A DNA stretch of 64,000 nt from JAJZGK01 sp035538795 (GTDB lineage Bacteria > Pseudomonadota > Alphaproteobacteria > Rhodospirillales > Magnetospirillaceae), in assembly GCA_035538795.1 (NCBI GenBank), contig DATLJS010000020.1:248001-312000 (forward strand), written 5' to 3'. Below are positions 46,801 to 52,807 of the stretch, piece after piece. The notes below the pieces were generated by a model. That model saw nothing but the letters and a program-made list of their open reading frames with translations, made no database searches and was not told the DNA's origin. The first letter of the stretch is position 1; the number at the start of each line of letters is the position of its first letter. The position numbers were made by a program, and so were the translations under genes.

Positions 46801-48365
46801 ACGGTGCTGGCATTGCCCGTCAGGTTCAAAACCAGCGTCTCCGTCACCGCATTGCCGAACAGGTTGGTGGCGGTCACCAGCAACGACACCGTCGAGGCGC
46901 TGGTGGGCGCCGTGCCGGTGAAAACGCCGGACTGGCTGTTCAGGGTCAGCCACGACGGCAAGGCGCTGCCGTTGGCCAGCTTGGCGCTGTAGGTCAAGCC
47001 GGCCCCACTAGTGTCCTGAACATCGCCGGACATGGTGATACTGACCGCCTGCCCCAGGGTCAGAGTTTCCGCGACCGTCTGATATGTCGCGATCGGCTTG
47101 ACCGACTTGATGTTGTCGATCGTGAAATAATCGGAGGTTGAGCCCAAAGCCGTCAGATCCGACAGCCCCAGTTCAAAGGTGGTGTCGTATGCGACCGAAG
47201 GCGTCCATCCGGACATGGTGCCCCAAGGATTGCGCAGGATCAGCTTGCCGGTGGAACTGTCGAAGCCAATCACGGAATATTCGTGACTGGTATCCAGCAT
47301 CAATGTGCCTTTGGAATCGTATGTATTCGAGAAAGAAGAAAACAGCACATCGTCACCGGCTGCCAAAGCCGCGGTGACATATCCGAATGCGTCAGTGACG
47401 CTGTAACCATATTCCCAGCTTGTTGTGGTATTTATAGAAATATCAAAAACAGAAGCGGACGAACTTGTCGAGTAAGTATAATAATTATAAGTTATGGTTC
47501 CATTCGTCATGACTGCCAGAACGTCATCCGAATATCCGCCGTCACCCATACTGTTGTAAGAATTCTGATAGCTTCCAGACGAAAGCTGAGCGGAAACGTC
47601 GGATTGGGCAACCGCTTTTTCAATCAATCCCACCCACATGGATGTTGTGGATTGCGCATTATTAAACGCATCGTTCCCCATAAGAATGGTATAGCCGTCA
47701 TAATTTATAGTCGGCAAATAATTATTGACCGTAATCCATTCAGCCTGACCGTTAATAAAGAAACGAACGCCATAGGTGTTGTTTCCATTCGACGTGAGCA
47801 TGGACGTGATCAGGCTGGAATTCCGTTGAGCAGCTTCGCCCAACGCCGCCAACAGATAGCAATCGCCCATCAATCCTTGATTGATGTCGCTGATGGCCGG
47901 CCCACCAGAGGCATACAACGGCACTGTGGCCTTGGCCTTGTACGTAATGTCCAAAGTACCATAGCCGTCTAAGCTAAAGCTGTTGGACGGCAGATCGCTC
48001 CCCTGGAACCATTTGCTGGTCAGTTCCGACAGTTGCAGCGATGTCGACCAGACGGACAAATTCCCCAGATAAGAGGAACTGGAGCCGCCATGCGTCCAGG
48101 TATTATTGAAGGAATTTCCGTTGATCTCATAAGCCAACAGGCTGCTGACGTAGGACGAGGTGTAAACCCCGTTCTCCAGGTTCGAAACCAGATATTGTAA
48201 ATCACTGTATTGGTCGGACGACAGATATGTCGTCACCTCCGCCGCCACGTCCTGCAACAGGGTCAGCATTTCGGTATAGCTGAACGCCCCGTCCGCCGCG
48301 TCCGCCGTCAGATCGGATCTGATTTTGGCGTCGACAATAGAATTGATCCAGGAAGGCGTAGTCAT
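34869..48365 (-). CDS. Giant RTX-type repeat protein with N-terminal calpain-like cysteine protease
   Basis: A 4498-residue predicted secreted protein. No Sec signal; C-terminal features suggest type I secretion. Residues 1-150 are of unknown type. Residues about 155-400 are a calpain (peptidase C2) domain: GLMGDCYLLAAL with C169, HEYSVIGFD with H361 and LRNPWG with N379, the complete triad. Residues about 425-515 look like a putative-Ig (He_PIG) domain. Then about 63 imperfect repeats of 46-52 residues (typical core LSSVEVIKAG...FTLxQxDL...GSxGxDTLV) run to about residue 3880, broken near 2100-2300 by a non-repeat insert. RTX glycine/aspartate nonapeptides follow (about 3890 and 4155-4200), then a terminal domain ending VGNRLVG. 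On reading I saw no cysteine besides C169. The role is probably adhesion or surface proteolysis. No type I secretion genes are nearby. Confidence 0.9.
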   Translation of the reverse strand: MTTPSWINSIVDAKIRSDLTADAADGAFSYTEMLTLLQDVAAEVTTYLSSDQYSDLQYLVSNLENGVYTSSYVSSLLAYEINGNSFNNTWTHGGSSSSYLGNLSVWSTSLQLSELTSKWFQGSDLPSNSFSLDGYGTLDITYKAKATVPLYASGGPAISDINQGLMGDCYLLAALGEAAQRNSSLITSMLTSNGNNTYGVRFFINGQAEWITVNNYLPTINYDGYTILMGNDAFNNAQSTTSMWVGLIEKAVAQSDVSAQLSSGSYQNSYNSMGDGGYSDDVLAVMTNGTITYNYYTYSTSSSASVFDISINTTTSWEYGYSVTDAFGYVTAALAAGDDVLFSSFSNTYDSKGTLMLDTSHEYSVIGFDSSTGKLILRNPWGTMSGWTPSVAYDTTFELGLSDLTALGSTSDYFTIDNIKSVKPIATYQTVAETLTLGQAVSITMSGDVQDTSGAGLTYSAKLANGSALPSWLTLNSQSGVFTGTAPTSASTVSLLVTATNLFGNAVTETLVLNLTGNASTVLLAGPTVNIAGLGYSGIELLQTSSTNTVTYNLNLSELSSNGSTIVGTTGADVLSSPDSVMNLTSLTLAGIETVKIGSSAGTTLTMGAGQLSAVNTLIGGSGVDTLMMSQGNWDFSAQTLSGIEVIRTQDVSLNLTLGASDLTGLTSVVGTTGSDTVYLVGDSLNLSAMALSGIETIGVQGISGTDTLVVAQKDLTAATHINGLWDHFDILAASGASLDLSGVADVGGMDELKAATTGTTFTLAQSSLMPSIVGSTGVDAIQAVGATLDLSGTALSGIEILKAASTGTTFTLGAGDAVSSIVGSTGTDAVVINDSQVTASTILSSVEILQFGSYSDVISLASSASLSGVTIIGNGDVWGDTLVAAGSSLDMHNATLSGVQVLAAATAGTTFTLGQGNLNSVATVLGGTGTDVIVGSGAALDFSAVSLSGVEVLKAGVAGTTFSLGLSSQVSSIVGTTGIDVIQATASYLDLSTTILSGIETLKATTTGSTFALSRSDTLSTILGSTGTDGLVLTGASVNLSSTTLSSIEVVQFGDGADTVTLSAANVLGLTSLVGSGGNTLLSSGASLDLHNAAVTGIATLKAAATGTTFTLSQSSSVSSIVGSAGVDVIQAAGVSLDLSTVTLSSVEYLKAAAAGSTFTLSRSDALSTILGGSGTDVLVLTGDSFNFSSTTLSSVEVIRYGDWISSLTLGVSNLVAGDTIVGNYSNDTLVSAGTSFDLHNTTLIGIDNLAAAAGGTTFTLAQGQVSSIIGSTGTDVIQASGSGLDLSATGLSGIETLKAAATGTTFTLSQFQVSSIVGSSGSDAIQVTNSSLDVGSITTVLSGIETLKAATTGTTFTLSRTNPFATILGGSGTDVLVLTGTSVNLSSTTLSSIDVIQLGDGADTVTLGNSNLLAGSTIVGSNWAGDTLVAAGASFDLRNTALTGVFTLRSAAAGTTFTLSDASSVANIFGGTGTDVVQASGATLDLSAASLSGIEIIKAASSGTTFTLSQSDVVPGGTILGGTGSDVLVLTGDGMSIGTDTLSNLEAIVFGTGVSTLTLSQSNLVSGETIVGNSLGDTLVAAGASLDLHNVILSGVQTLASAASGTTFSLGQANLTSISSVVGSTGTDAIVGTGTIVDLSSVTLSGVEYLKAGVASTTFVLSQGQAGSIIGSTGTDVILGTSGTVDLSASTLSSIEVIKAAAAGTSFVLGQNDIISGGTILGGTGADAVIGASAVLDLSSVTLTAVDRIVLGGSSAGTLTLKQADINSGVSIIGNGAVDTLIAAAGSLDLSGATLSGIQVIKAGGSATAALTLAQGDLAGGGSVVGNGGTDVLYASGNLDLSGVTLSGFQKIVTVAGNGTLAMDANDLSVVSTLVGGTGETLKITNSGADLSTISLSAFSTLKFGGGSDSSLTLVQADLATGGSVIGNGAADTLVAKGSSLDLTGSSLSGVQTLKAGGSGAFAFTLNQSDLTSVSSVVGNGGADSLTASGNLDLSATALSGIQLVKTGAGASALTLGQAQIANISSLVGGSGNTTLVLSGASENLTGLTTLSGFQTVVLAANSAVEVLNSADLASITALIGGGSGDTLMLSGSGAIDLSKNVLSGISVIDASGVTSSDVLTAVNGVQTVVAGSGADTILYTYGNVNSGGDVVSGFVHGQDTIKLTGGWGLGGNWAGNFNMSNGAGTGVAYLYSVGNQLYYASATGSTTLLATVGGLSSIAASDLSVRSSKVTATAALVNIISGSYAGFNTASTDFLSTQQVDLVTATSSLSSYSLTANTAALSAYATMIGTTGADTLILTDATADLSHLNLSSVEVLKGSNTSGLSFTIGQSQLVSGGSLIGNAGVDTIVLSDSVVNLSATTLSSVEVIKAGAGASSTITLGASDMAALTTLVGSIGSDLLVLSSNGQNLATVTLSGVETLQLASGLAASSVTLAQNDLFSGGSLLGGTGVDTIVAGAASLNLSATTLSSVEALKAAVSASSFTLAQSNLDQGLSQITGSAGGDAVIAAGSTLDLSVVTLSSIETLRAASGGTAFTLNQADVAQGLTSIVGSSSADAIVAASASLNLSGISLSGVDSLKAASSGTAFTLSQADIDQGATGTLSTITGSSGADAIIASGAVLTLTSTSVSGIESLKAGSTANTTFSLNASQLDGVTAISGNSGVDTLVIYGSTANLSNATLSSVEVIKAGALTAATLTLNQNDLASGGSVVGTAGVDTIVVSGSSFNLSSTTLSSVEVIKAASGVATAFTLSTANLAGVTSIIGSTGTDTLTVTGANVALGSVTLSGIEVLQSTVATGVTYSLAQGVSSIIGSTGTDTIVASSGTLNLSASSLSSIEVIKIGSNSGGVLSLSQSDLAYGGSVIGGTGNDTIVAMSASLDLTSTTVSSIEVLQAGVRGATTFVVTQADLLSGGSVIGSAGTDTISVLAASIDLSHTTLSGVEVVKAGTANNTRFTVSQADLAAGLTAVLGARGTDVLVAAGSSLNLTGTTLSSIEVIQAGLTTATSFTINQADLASGGSVVGSAGIDTLVVSGSSINLANTTVSSIEVLRQTGSAGVTYSLNQSAVVSGGTILGSSGADTLVAVNGSLNLASTTLSSVEVLTAGGSASSALYTIAQSDIAGGLTSILGTTGVDTLQVSGASLVLAANLLSGIEVIKTAATGSTITLDQSDLTGAGSIVGSTGADMLLFSSSAVNLTSIALSSIEVVRAGAGATSFTLGQAALSGIGTLVGAVGTDVVTLQGAGAFDLSATTFSGVEVVLAGGGLTSLTLNQADLASVRTLTGNGGSDVLVANGASLDLSTTTLSGFQTIKAGTNAATSITVAQADLAGGGTVVGGTAVDTLVLSGASFDLSNTTLTSMEVIRAATTGATVTLNQGDIVSGGSILGSAGTDILVAVGSSLDLSNTTLSSVEALTSAVSGETFILNQNALGSLKTISGSAGMDTIVAASSSLNLSSTALSGIGVLKSNGAASTTIVVAQSQLLTGGSIVGGTGVDTLSVASVSVNLVNTALSSVEVIQAGLTTATSFTVTNADLVGGGSIVGTAGVDTVVAAGASLNLSATTLSSVEIIKAGLNSATTFTLAQGDLASGGSIVGSSGADVLVASGGGLNLSATTLSSIEILKAADGATAALFTLTQANMGSLISVVGSTGADTLVVSGGSITLGANALSGIEVLKAGGSATTFTLDGSDIASGGSIVGSTGLDTVVISSTVGDLSGSALSSIEVIKAGAVGATLSLAQADLAAGGTILGSSGIDMLVAASTVLDLSGSTVSGFEILKAGGASLNLTLNQADLTSLTTLIGSAGADTLSLSGTSLNLAATSLSGFETIKTVASQAATLTLTQANLIGVSSIVGTTGSDTIVASGSSFNLSNVTLSSVEVIKAGGASITLTGSAGNETLVGGAGADILNGGGGVDTLIGGGGADTYVLSASSFTDSIVNTGTSGVLDLRQTTADLASISRGTTAMTLSFADGSSATVANEFATTATLGTGAVATVLLNGQTWALQGGQSDTASLGTAHNILVGGNGASLTASGSGTDLLFASGGTITVSGNGSNTLYGTSGTDYVFTSNGFASSSIYDTSGGADTLDLGFLSLSISGMSRVNDGADLAIVMSGGQTITVANQFAGQSLGTLMTTYDSYTLMTGLTASSGNAVIVGTGGADVLTGSSSGNNLLFGGAGNDTIYGGAGNDYLDGGTGTNTLIGNGGGDIFTTANADGATTNSLIGGSGSDTFLLGGAGTTWIDAGGGADSFVLSDSFGSVTITDTQRSGSVINLDNQLTSDPVSFVRSGDDLVIGFDDAASSSLTIAGEFDGTTVGLDTMIGQGNTWHLLTSGTGNMTGAAGGYNVMFDTGSGNSLTGSSAGHDVLSGGVSDSLSVSGGNNIVQSAGHATISLSGSGVDVVFYGSASEGGDTVANFTSGEDKIEVYAAAFGNLATGTLDASNFATASSTTSGLAAFVFDTANHTLYYNSVTNGSITSTTAIATFGSTTTLTAGDISVVGNRLVG
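35790..36700 (-). repeat. RTX calcium-binding nonapeptide clusters
   Basis: Two glycine/aspartate-rich clusters: one around 36600-36700 (VGGAGADILNGGGGVDTLIGGGGAD) and one around 35790-35910 (FGGAGNDTIYGGAGNDYLDGGTGTN). They fit the GGxGxDxUx pattern of RTX parallel beta-rolls that bind calcium after type I secretion. A spacer with further repeat-like GNG/SGN segments lies between. Confidence 0.85.
36720..41450 (-). repeat. Repeat block 2 of the giant protein (about 31 units)
   Basis: About 31 units between residues 2305 and 3880, more uniform than block 1, with the frequent unit TTLSSVEVIKAG...ATSFTLxQADLASGGSIVGSxGxDTLVxSG. Boundaries are approximate. Confidence 0.75.
41450..42060 (-). other. 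Internal C-terminus-like module between the repeat blocks
   Basis: Residues about 2102-2305 break the repeat pattern. The stretch VVSGFVHGQDTIKLTG ... YLYSVGNQLYYASATGSTTLLATVGGLSSIAASDLSV closely parallels the protein's own C-terminus: TVANFTSGEDKIEVYA ... FVFDTANHTLYYNS ... TTAIATFGSTTTLTAGDISVVG. Such modules normally end type I-secreted proteins, so this looks like an internalised old C-terminus. Confidence 0.65.
42060..46757 (-). repeat. Repeat block 1 of the giant protein (about 32 units)
   Basis: I counted about 32 units marked by a LSGIE/LSSVE-type core between about residues 537 and 2102. Units alternate between a form with TGTTFTLSQ...SIVGSTGTD and one with LDLHNA/VNLSSTT variants, suggesting higher-order duplication of several units at a time. 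Boundaries are approximate. Confidence 0.75.
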
Positions 48366-48509
48366 GGCGCACGGACCTCAGGAAACGGAACCTAAGTGAT
48401 ACTCCCCCCAGAGCATCATCATCGGCTTCGCGGTTTCCAAAGGAACCGGCCAGCTATGGGCGCGCACTGTGCCAAAGGCCCATCTTTGCGATGGTGCCAT
48501 TCAACCCTT

Positions 48510-48525
48510 TTGGACAGAGGTCCAA
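48510..48525. promoter_or_regulatory. Palindrome TTGGAC-N4-GTCCAA upstream of the giant gene
   Basis: TTGGACAGAGGTCCAA has perfect 6-bp arms and lies about 145 bases before the giant gene start, in the 48366-48593 gap. The half-site TTGGAC is the same as in the two palindromes of the fdh control region, but the spacer is 4 rather than 5 bases. The rest of the gap holds nothing I recognise. Confidence 0.35.
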
Positions 48526-48593
48526 CCCCAGACGACGACGCAGGCGAAGTATCCGCCATCGTTCATCGTGCCGTCAAGAGCCCCCACAACTCA

Positions 48594-49337
48594 TCAGGGC
48601 AAATAATTTTCCGCCGCTTCCGGGAACTCATCGCCGCCATGATCCTGATGGTCCGAAGCCCAGTTCTCGCCTATGGAAAAAGCGCAAAGACGCGACAGGT
48701 GCGTATAGCTGAGGCCGGTCTCCTCGGCCCAGGCGTTGAACTGGCGCTGTATCTTGTCCAGATCGCGCTTGGCCGTCGGTCGTTCGGGAATGTCCAGTCC
48801 GGCGTCGCGCAGGCACATCACCACGTCGCGCGACAGGATAAAGCCGTCCTTGCCGACAAAGCGCAGGAAATAGGGGCCGCTGTTGCCGCCCAGACGATGG
48901 CCGCGCTTGGCCAGAAAAGCCCACAGGCCGATCTGATCCGTTGCCGGCCAATCGGCCAGAAAGCGGCCGAAGCCGCCATGTTCTTCCGCCACATCCAGGA
49001 CGAAACGGGCGTTGCGGGCCACCGCCATGATTTTCGGCCCATGCCGGACGATACGCCGGTCGGACGTCAGCGCATCCCAGAAATCCGGCGGCTGGAACAA
49101 CAGGCGCCGGGGTTCGAAACCCAGAAACGCCTCTTCGAAATCCGGCCATTTCTTGTCGATCACCGACCACGAAAAGCCGGAACTGAAGATGCGCCGGGCT
49201 ATTTCCGCCAACACCCGGTCATCGGGCAAAGCCGCCAGCCGCTCCGGTGGCGGCACCGGCTTCAGCAGTTCGGACAAAGCCGCCTCGCCTCCCTTACGGC
49301 GGGTGGCGCGCTCACGGATCGGCTGGAAAGACGGCAT
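48594..49337 (-). CDS. DNA-3-methyladenine glycosylase I-like protein
   Basis: A 247-residue protein of the Tag-like family: GFSWSVIDKKWPDFEEAFLGFEP corresponds to the N-terminal Tag motif, with ALTSDRRIVRHGPKIMAVARNARFVLDVA and GFGRFLADWP following. Unlike short Tag proteins it has an N-terminal extension, and it lacks an obvious full set of zinc ligands, so it belongs to a Tag-related branch. Removal of 3-methyladenine is the likely but unproven role. It lies 45 bases after moaA on the same strand and may ride on the fdh transcript. Confidence 0.78.
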   Translation of the reverse strand: MPSFQPIRERATRRKGGEAALSELLKPVPPPERLAALPDDRVLAEIARRIFSSGFSWSVIDKKWPDFEEAFLGFEPRRLLFQPPDFWDALTSDRRIVRHGPKIMAVARNARFVLDVAEEHGGFGRFLADWPATDQIGLWAFLAKRGHRLGGNSGPYFLRFVGKDGFILSRDVVMCLRDAGLDIPERPTAKRDLDKIQRQFNAWAEETGLSYTHLSRLCAFSIGENWASDHQDHGGDEFPEAAENYLP

Positions 49338-49382
49338 GAGGAAACTCCTGCGGATGCAACGCGGGGAGTTTATCAGTTCGGC

Positions 49383-50384
49383 TCAGCCGCCGACACGGTT
49401 CATGGTGCGGGAAATGGGATTGGCCTCGACGATCTGCGAAACAAAATCGTGGCCCTGGGGTTTAATGCCCATGGCCTGATGAATGGCCCGCACCACCCCC
49501 TCCTCGTGGTCCGAAGCCCTGAGCGGGGTGCGCAGATCGGTGCCGGCTTCATGCCCCAGGCACATCACCAACTGGCCGGTACAGGTCAGGCGCACCCGGT
49601 TGCAGCTATCGCAGAAACCATGGGTCAGCGGTGTGATGAAGCCCAGCCTGCGGCCCGTCTCGGCCACCGTGACATAGCGCGCCGGACCGCCGGAGCGATA
49701 GTCGCTATCGACCAGGGTCCAGCGGTGCTCCAGATCGCGGCGCACCTCGTCCAACGGCAAGGCGTGGCCGCGCATATCCATGGAAAATTCGCCCAGCGGC
49801 ATGGTCTCGATCAGGGTCAGGTCGTGCCCTTCCCGGCCGCACCACGAAATCAGGCGGTCCATCTCGCCGTCGTTCAAACCCTTCAGGGCCACGGTATTGA
49901 TCTTGATCTTCAGTCCCGCCTGTTTGGCGGCATGGATGCCGTCCAGCACCTGTTCCAATTCACCGCGACGGGTGATGCGGCGGAAGGTGTCGGCGTTCAG
50001 ACTGTCCAGGGAAACGTTGATGCGCCGGATTCCCGCCTGGGCCAATCCTTCGGCATGTTTGGCCAATTGGGTGCCGTTGGTGGTCAGGGTCAGTTCGTCC
50101 AGGCGGCCGGCGGCCACCTCTTCGCCCAGCACCTTGACCAGCGACATGACGTTACGCCGCACCAGCGGCTCGCCGCCGGTCAGACGGATTTTCCTCACCC
50201 CCTGGCCGATGAAGATTTGCGCCAGCCGGGCGATCTCCTCCAGCGTCAGCACCTGATCCTTGGGCAGGAAGTCGGGTTCCTCGGCCATGCAGTACTGGCA
50301 GCGCAAATCGCAACGGTCGATGACCGACAGGCGCAGATATTGAATGCGGCGTCCGAAGCCGTCGACCATCGCAGCGTTCGCCAT
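49383..50384 (-). CDS. moaA: GTP 3',8-cyclase (molybdenum cofactor synthesis)
   Basis: Radical SAM enzyme for the first step of molybdopterin synthesis. The ATG at 50384 gives 333 residues (MANAAMVDGFGRR...); an upstream TTG at 50396 is less likely. The SAM-cluster motif is CDLRCQYC, with LTGGEPLVRR after it, and the C-terminal second cluster is FCDSCNRVRLTCTGQLVMCLG. The usual C-terminal GG is present (NRVGG). The gene starts next to the fdhD stop, so it is co-transcribed with formate dehydrogenase, whose Mo cofactor depends on it. moaC, moaD and moaE are not in the window. Confidence 0.96.
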   Translation of the reverse strand: MANAAMVDGFGRRIQYLRLSVIDRCDLRCQYCMAEEPDFLPKDQVLTLEEIARLAQIFIGQGVRKIRLTGGEPLVRRNVMSLVKVLGEEVAAGRLDELTLTTNGTQLAKHAEGLAQAGIRRINVSLDSLNADTFRRITRRGELEQVLDGIHAAKQAGLKIKINTVALKGLNDGEMDRLISWCGREGHDLTLIETMPLGEFSMDMRGHALPLDEVRRDLEHRWTLVDSDYRSGGPARYVTVAETGRRLGFITPLTHGFCDSCNRVRLTCTGQLVMCLGHEAGTDLRTPLRASDHEEGVVRAIHQAMGIKPQGHDFVSQIVEANPISRTMNRVGG

Positions 50385-50385
50385 C

Positions 50386-51279
50386 TCAGCCGTCAATCCC
50401 GGCGGTCAGATAATCGGGATGGGAATAGACCACCACCCGGTTGCCGCGGGCGAAACCGGCCAGGGTCAGATTGCAATCCTTGGCCAGCCGTACCGCCAAG
50501 GCGGTCGGAGCCGACACGGCCACCAGCATGCCGATGCCGACGCTGGCGGACTTCTGCACCATCTCGTAACTGGCGCGGCTAGAGGTCAGCACGAAGCCGG
50601 ACGCGGGATCGACGCCCTGCCGGGCCAGATGGCCGATCAGTTTGTCGAGCGCGTTGTGGCGCCCGACATCCTCGCGCAGGGCCAGAATGTCACCCCCGGA
50701 CGAGACCCAAGCGACGCCATGAACGGCACCGGTCATGCGGTGCAGCACCTGGGAATCCTGCATCTGCGCCAGGGCCTTGGCGACGGACGAGGCAGGGATC
50801 GGAGCGCCCCGGCGGGCAACGGCACCCTCGACGCGGCTAACCGCCTCCAGGCTTTCCACGCCGCACAGGCCGCAGCCGGTTCGTCCGGCCAGGGTCCGGC
50901 GGCGCTCTTTCAGGGCGGCGAAGCGGCGGGATGAAATCTCCATGCGGACCTCGACGCCCCGGCAGGCCGCGGACACTTCGATGTCGTAGAGGTCGGACGG
51001 ACTGTCCAGAATGCCCTCCGACAGACTGAAGCCCAGGGCCAGGTCCTCCAGTTGATCGGGCGACGACAGCATGACGGCGTGGGAGATGCCGTTATAGACC
51101 AGCGCCACCGGCACTTCCTCGGCCAGGATATCCTGGCATAGTTCGCTTTCGCCCTGAACGATGCGCATGACCGTGGCCCCCGAACTGACGGCGAAGGGGG
51201 CTTCGGCGTCCTGGATCAGAACCGGCGAATGGTCCGGCATCAGCCGATTCTTCATCTGGTTTCGATTGCTCACGGTCAT
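50386..51279 (-). CDS. fdhD: Formate dehydrogenase sulfurtransferase FdhD
   Basis: Transfers sulfur from a desulfurase to the Mo/W-bis-MGD cofactor of formate dehydrogenase. The 297-residue product has the catalytic cysteine loop GRTGCGLCG, and later motifs FVLTSSRASYEMVQKSA and GALHG-like VHGVAWVS. AAAGGG lies 8 bases before the ATG. It lies 22 bases after fdhI in the operon. Confidence 0.95.
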   Translation of the reverse strand: MTVSNRNQMKNRLMPDHSPVLIQDAEAPFAVSSGATVMRIVQGESELCQDILAEEVPVALVYNGISHAVMLSSPDQLEDLALGFSLSEGILDSPSDLYDIEVSAACRGVEVRMEISSRRFAALKERRRTLAGRTGCGLCGVESLEAVSRVEGAVARRGAPIPASSVAKALAQMQDSQVLHRMTGAVHGVAWVSSGGDILALREDVGRHNALDKLIGHLARQGVDPASGFVLTSSRASYEMVQKSASVGIGMLVAVSAPTALAVRLAKDCNLTLAGFARGNRVVVYSHPDYLTAGIDG

Positions 51280-51301
51280 GGCGCGGTTCCCTTTACGGCT
51301 C

Positions 51302-51922
51302 TTACTGCTTCTTTTCGGTCATCTCGCGGTACCAGCGGGGATGATGCTTCTTGGCCCAGGCGTGGGTGACCACGCCTTCGACCATCGCCCGGATGGTGCC
51401 CTGGACCCACAAGGCGGCATAGACATGCACGATGATGCTGGCGATCAGAGCCAGAGCCGAGGCGGCATGCACCAGCAGAGCCAGACGGATCAGCGGGATG
51501 GGGAAATACTGGGCGAAGTACGGACGCCAGGCGATGACGCCGGTGCAGATCAGCAATATCAAGCAGCCGGTCATGGCCCAGAACATCGCCTTCTGGCCGC
51601 CGTTATAGCGGCCGATATCGCCGACTTCCTTGCCGCCCATGACGGTTTTCACCGACTTCATCCACTTGATGTCTTCCTTGTCGATCAGGTTATGATGGGC
51701 ATAGCGGAAGAACTGGCGGGCGAAGCCCAGGAACATCACCACGCCGACGAAGGGATGGATGATGCGAGCCAGCTGTGGCGTGCCGAACACGCCGGTCAGC
51801 CAGAAGAAGGCCGGATAGAAGAAGGCCAGACCAGAGATCGCCAGCAACACGAAGCAAAGGGCGACGACCCAGTGATTGATGCGTTCAGCCGCATTATAGC
51901 GTTGGATCAGTTTCTCTTTCAC
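51302..51922 (-). CDS. fdhI: Formate dehydrogenase cytochrome b556 (gamma) subunit
   Basis: Membrane subunit that passes electrons from the formate dehydrogenase to quinone. The 206-residue product has four hydrophobic helices and the typical heme-ligand histidines (ERINHWVVALCF near the start, RIIHPFVGVVMFLGF, LVHAASALALIASIIVHVYAALW). The ATG overlaps the fdhH stop by ATGA. It resembles FdnI/FdoI in size and layout. Confidence 0.93.
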   Translation of the reverse strand: MKEKLIQRYNAAERINHWVVALCFVLLAISGLAFFYPAFFWLTGVFGTPQLARIIHPFVGVVMFLGFARQFFRYAHHNLIDKEDIKWMKSVKTVMGGKEVGDIGRYNGGQKAMFWAMTGCLILLICTGVIAWRPYFAQYFPIPLIRLALLVHAASALALIASIIVHVYAALWVQGTIRAMVEGVVTHAWAKKHHPRWYREMTEKKQ

Positions 51923-52794
51923 GACTGAACCTCCTCATCATGGTCTTCATCGGGACGGTTGGGACCGACGGTGATGTAATGGAGCCAGCCGAAGATACCG
52001 GCGGCAGCGATGCCCAGGGTCGCCAGCGGCTTCAGGATGCCCTTCCACAGCTTGACGGTGGTGCTGATGGCCGGATCCTTGGGCAGGTTGGCGTACAGCT
52101 CGGGGCGATCGGCGTGATGCAGCACATACATGACGTGGGTGCCGCCCACGGCCTCCGGATCGTACAGCCCGGCGTTCTCGTAGCCGCGCGACTTCAGGTC
52201 GGCGATACGAGTGCTGGCGACGTCCTTCATGTCCTCTTTCAGGCCGAACTGAATGGCGCCGGTGGGACAGGTCTTGACGCAGGCCGGTTCCTGGCCCACG
52301 GCCACACGGTCGGAGCACAGGCTGCATTTGTACGCCTTGTTGTCGACCGGATTGATGCGCGGCACGTTGAACGGACAGCCCGAGATGCAATAGCCGCAGC
52401 CGATGCAGTTCTCTTCGTGGAAATCGACGATGCCGTTCTTGTATTGGACGATGGCGCCGGGACTGGGACACGCCTTCAGGCAGCCGGGGTCCGAGCAATG
52501 CATGCAGCCGTCCTTGCGGATCAGCCATTCCAGCTTGTCGTTTTCTTCATGCTCGGTGAAACGCATCACCGTCCAGGCCTGGGCCGACAGATCGATGGGA
52601 TTGTCGTAGACGCCGTGACAGGAACCCACCTCCTCGCGCAGGTCGTTCCATTCGGAGCAAGCCACCTGGCAGGCCTTGCAGCCGATACAGGTGGTGACAT
52701 CGATCAGCTTCGCGACTTCAGCCGGGCCTCGGGCCTGAGGAGTGGCCGTCGGCGTGGCGGAGCGACGCTGGATGTCCAGGGATTGCAGAGCCAT
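51919..52794 (-). CDS. fdhH: Formate dehydrogenase iron-sulfur (beta) subunit
   Basis: Four-cluster ferredoxin-like subunit between the catalytic and membrane subunits. The 291-residue product shows CIGCKACQVACSEWND, CMHCSDPGCLKACPS, CIGCGYCISGCPFNVPR and CSLCSDRVAVGQEPACVKTCPTG. A single C-terminal membrane helix (LATLGIAAAGIFGWLHYITVG) anchors it, as in FdnH/FdoH. It starts 13 bases after the fdhG stop. The symbol follows the FdhGHI naming of the catalytic locus and should not be confused with E. coli FDH-H. Confidence 0.93.
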   Translation of the reverse strand: MALQSLDIQRRSATPTATPQARGPAEVAKLIDVTTCIGCKACQVACSEWNDLREEVGSCHGVYDNPIDLSAQAWTVMRFTEHEENDKLEWLIRKDGCMHCSDPGCLKACPSPGAIVQYKNGIVDFHEENCIGCGYCISGCPFNVPRINPVDNKAYKCSLCSDRVAVGQEPACVKTCPTGAIQFGLKEDMKDVASTRIADLKSRGYENAGLYDPEAVGGTHVMYVLHHADRPELYANLPKDPAISTTVKLWKGILKPLATLGIAAAGIFGWLHYITVGPNRPDEDHDEEVQS

Positions 52795-52807
52795 GCTTCT
52801 AAACTCC

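Noticed and set aside
34995..47141. Several very long open frames on the plus strand (34995-38150, 37009-38961, 39561-41114, 42979-44385, 44970-47141)
   Set aside because: They run antisense to the giant repeat gene. Their lengths come from its repetitive, stop-poor codon pattern; their translations are periodic shadows without ribosome sites or recognisable domains.
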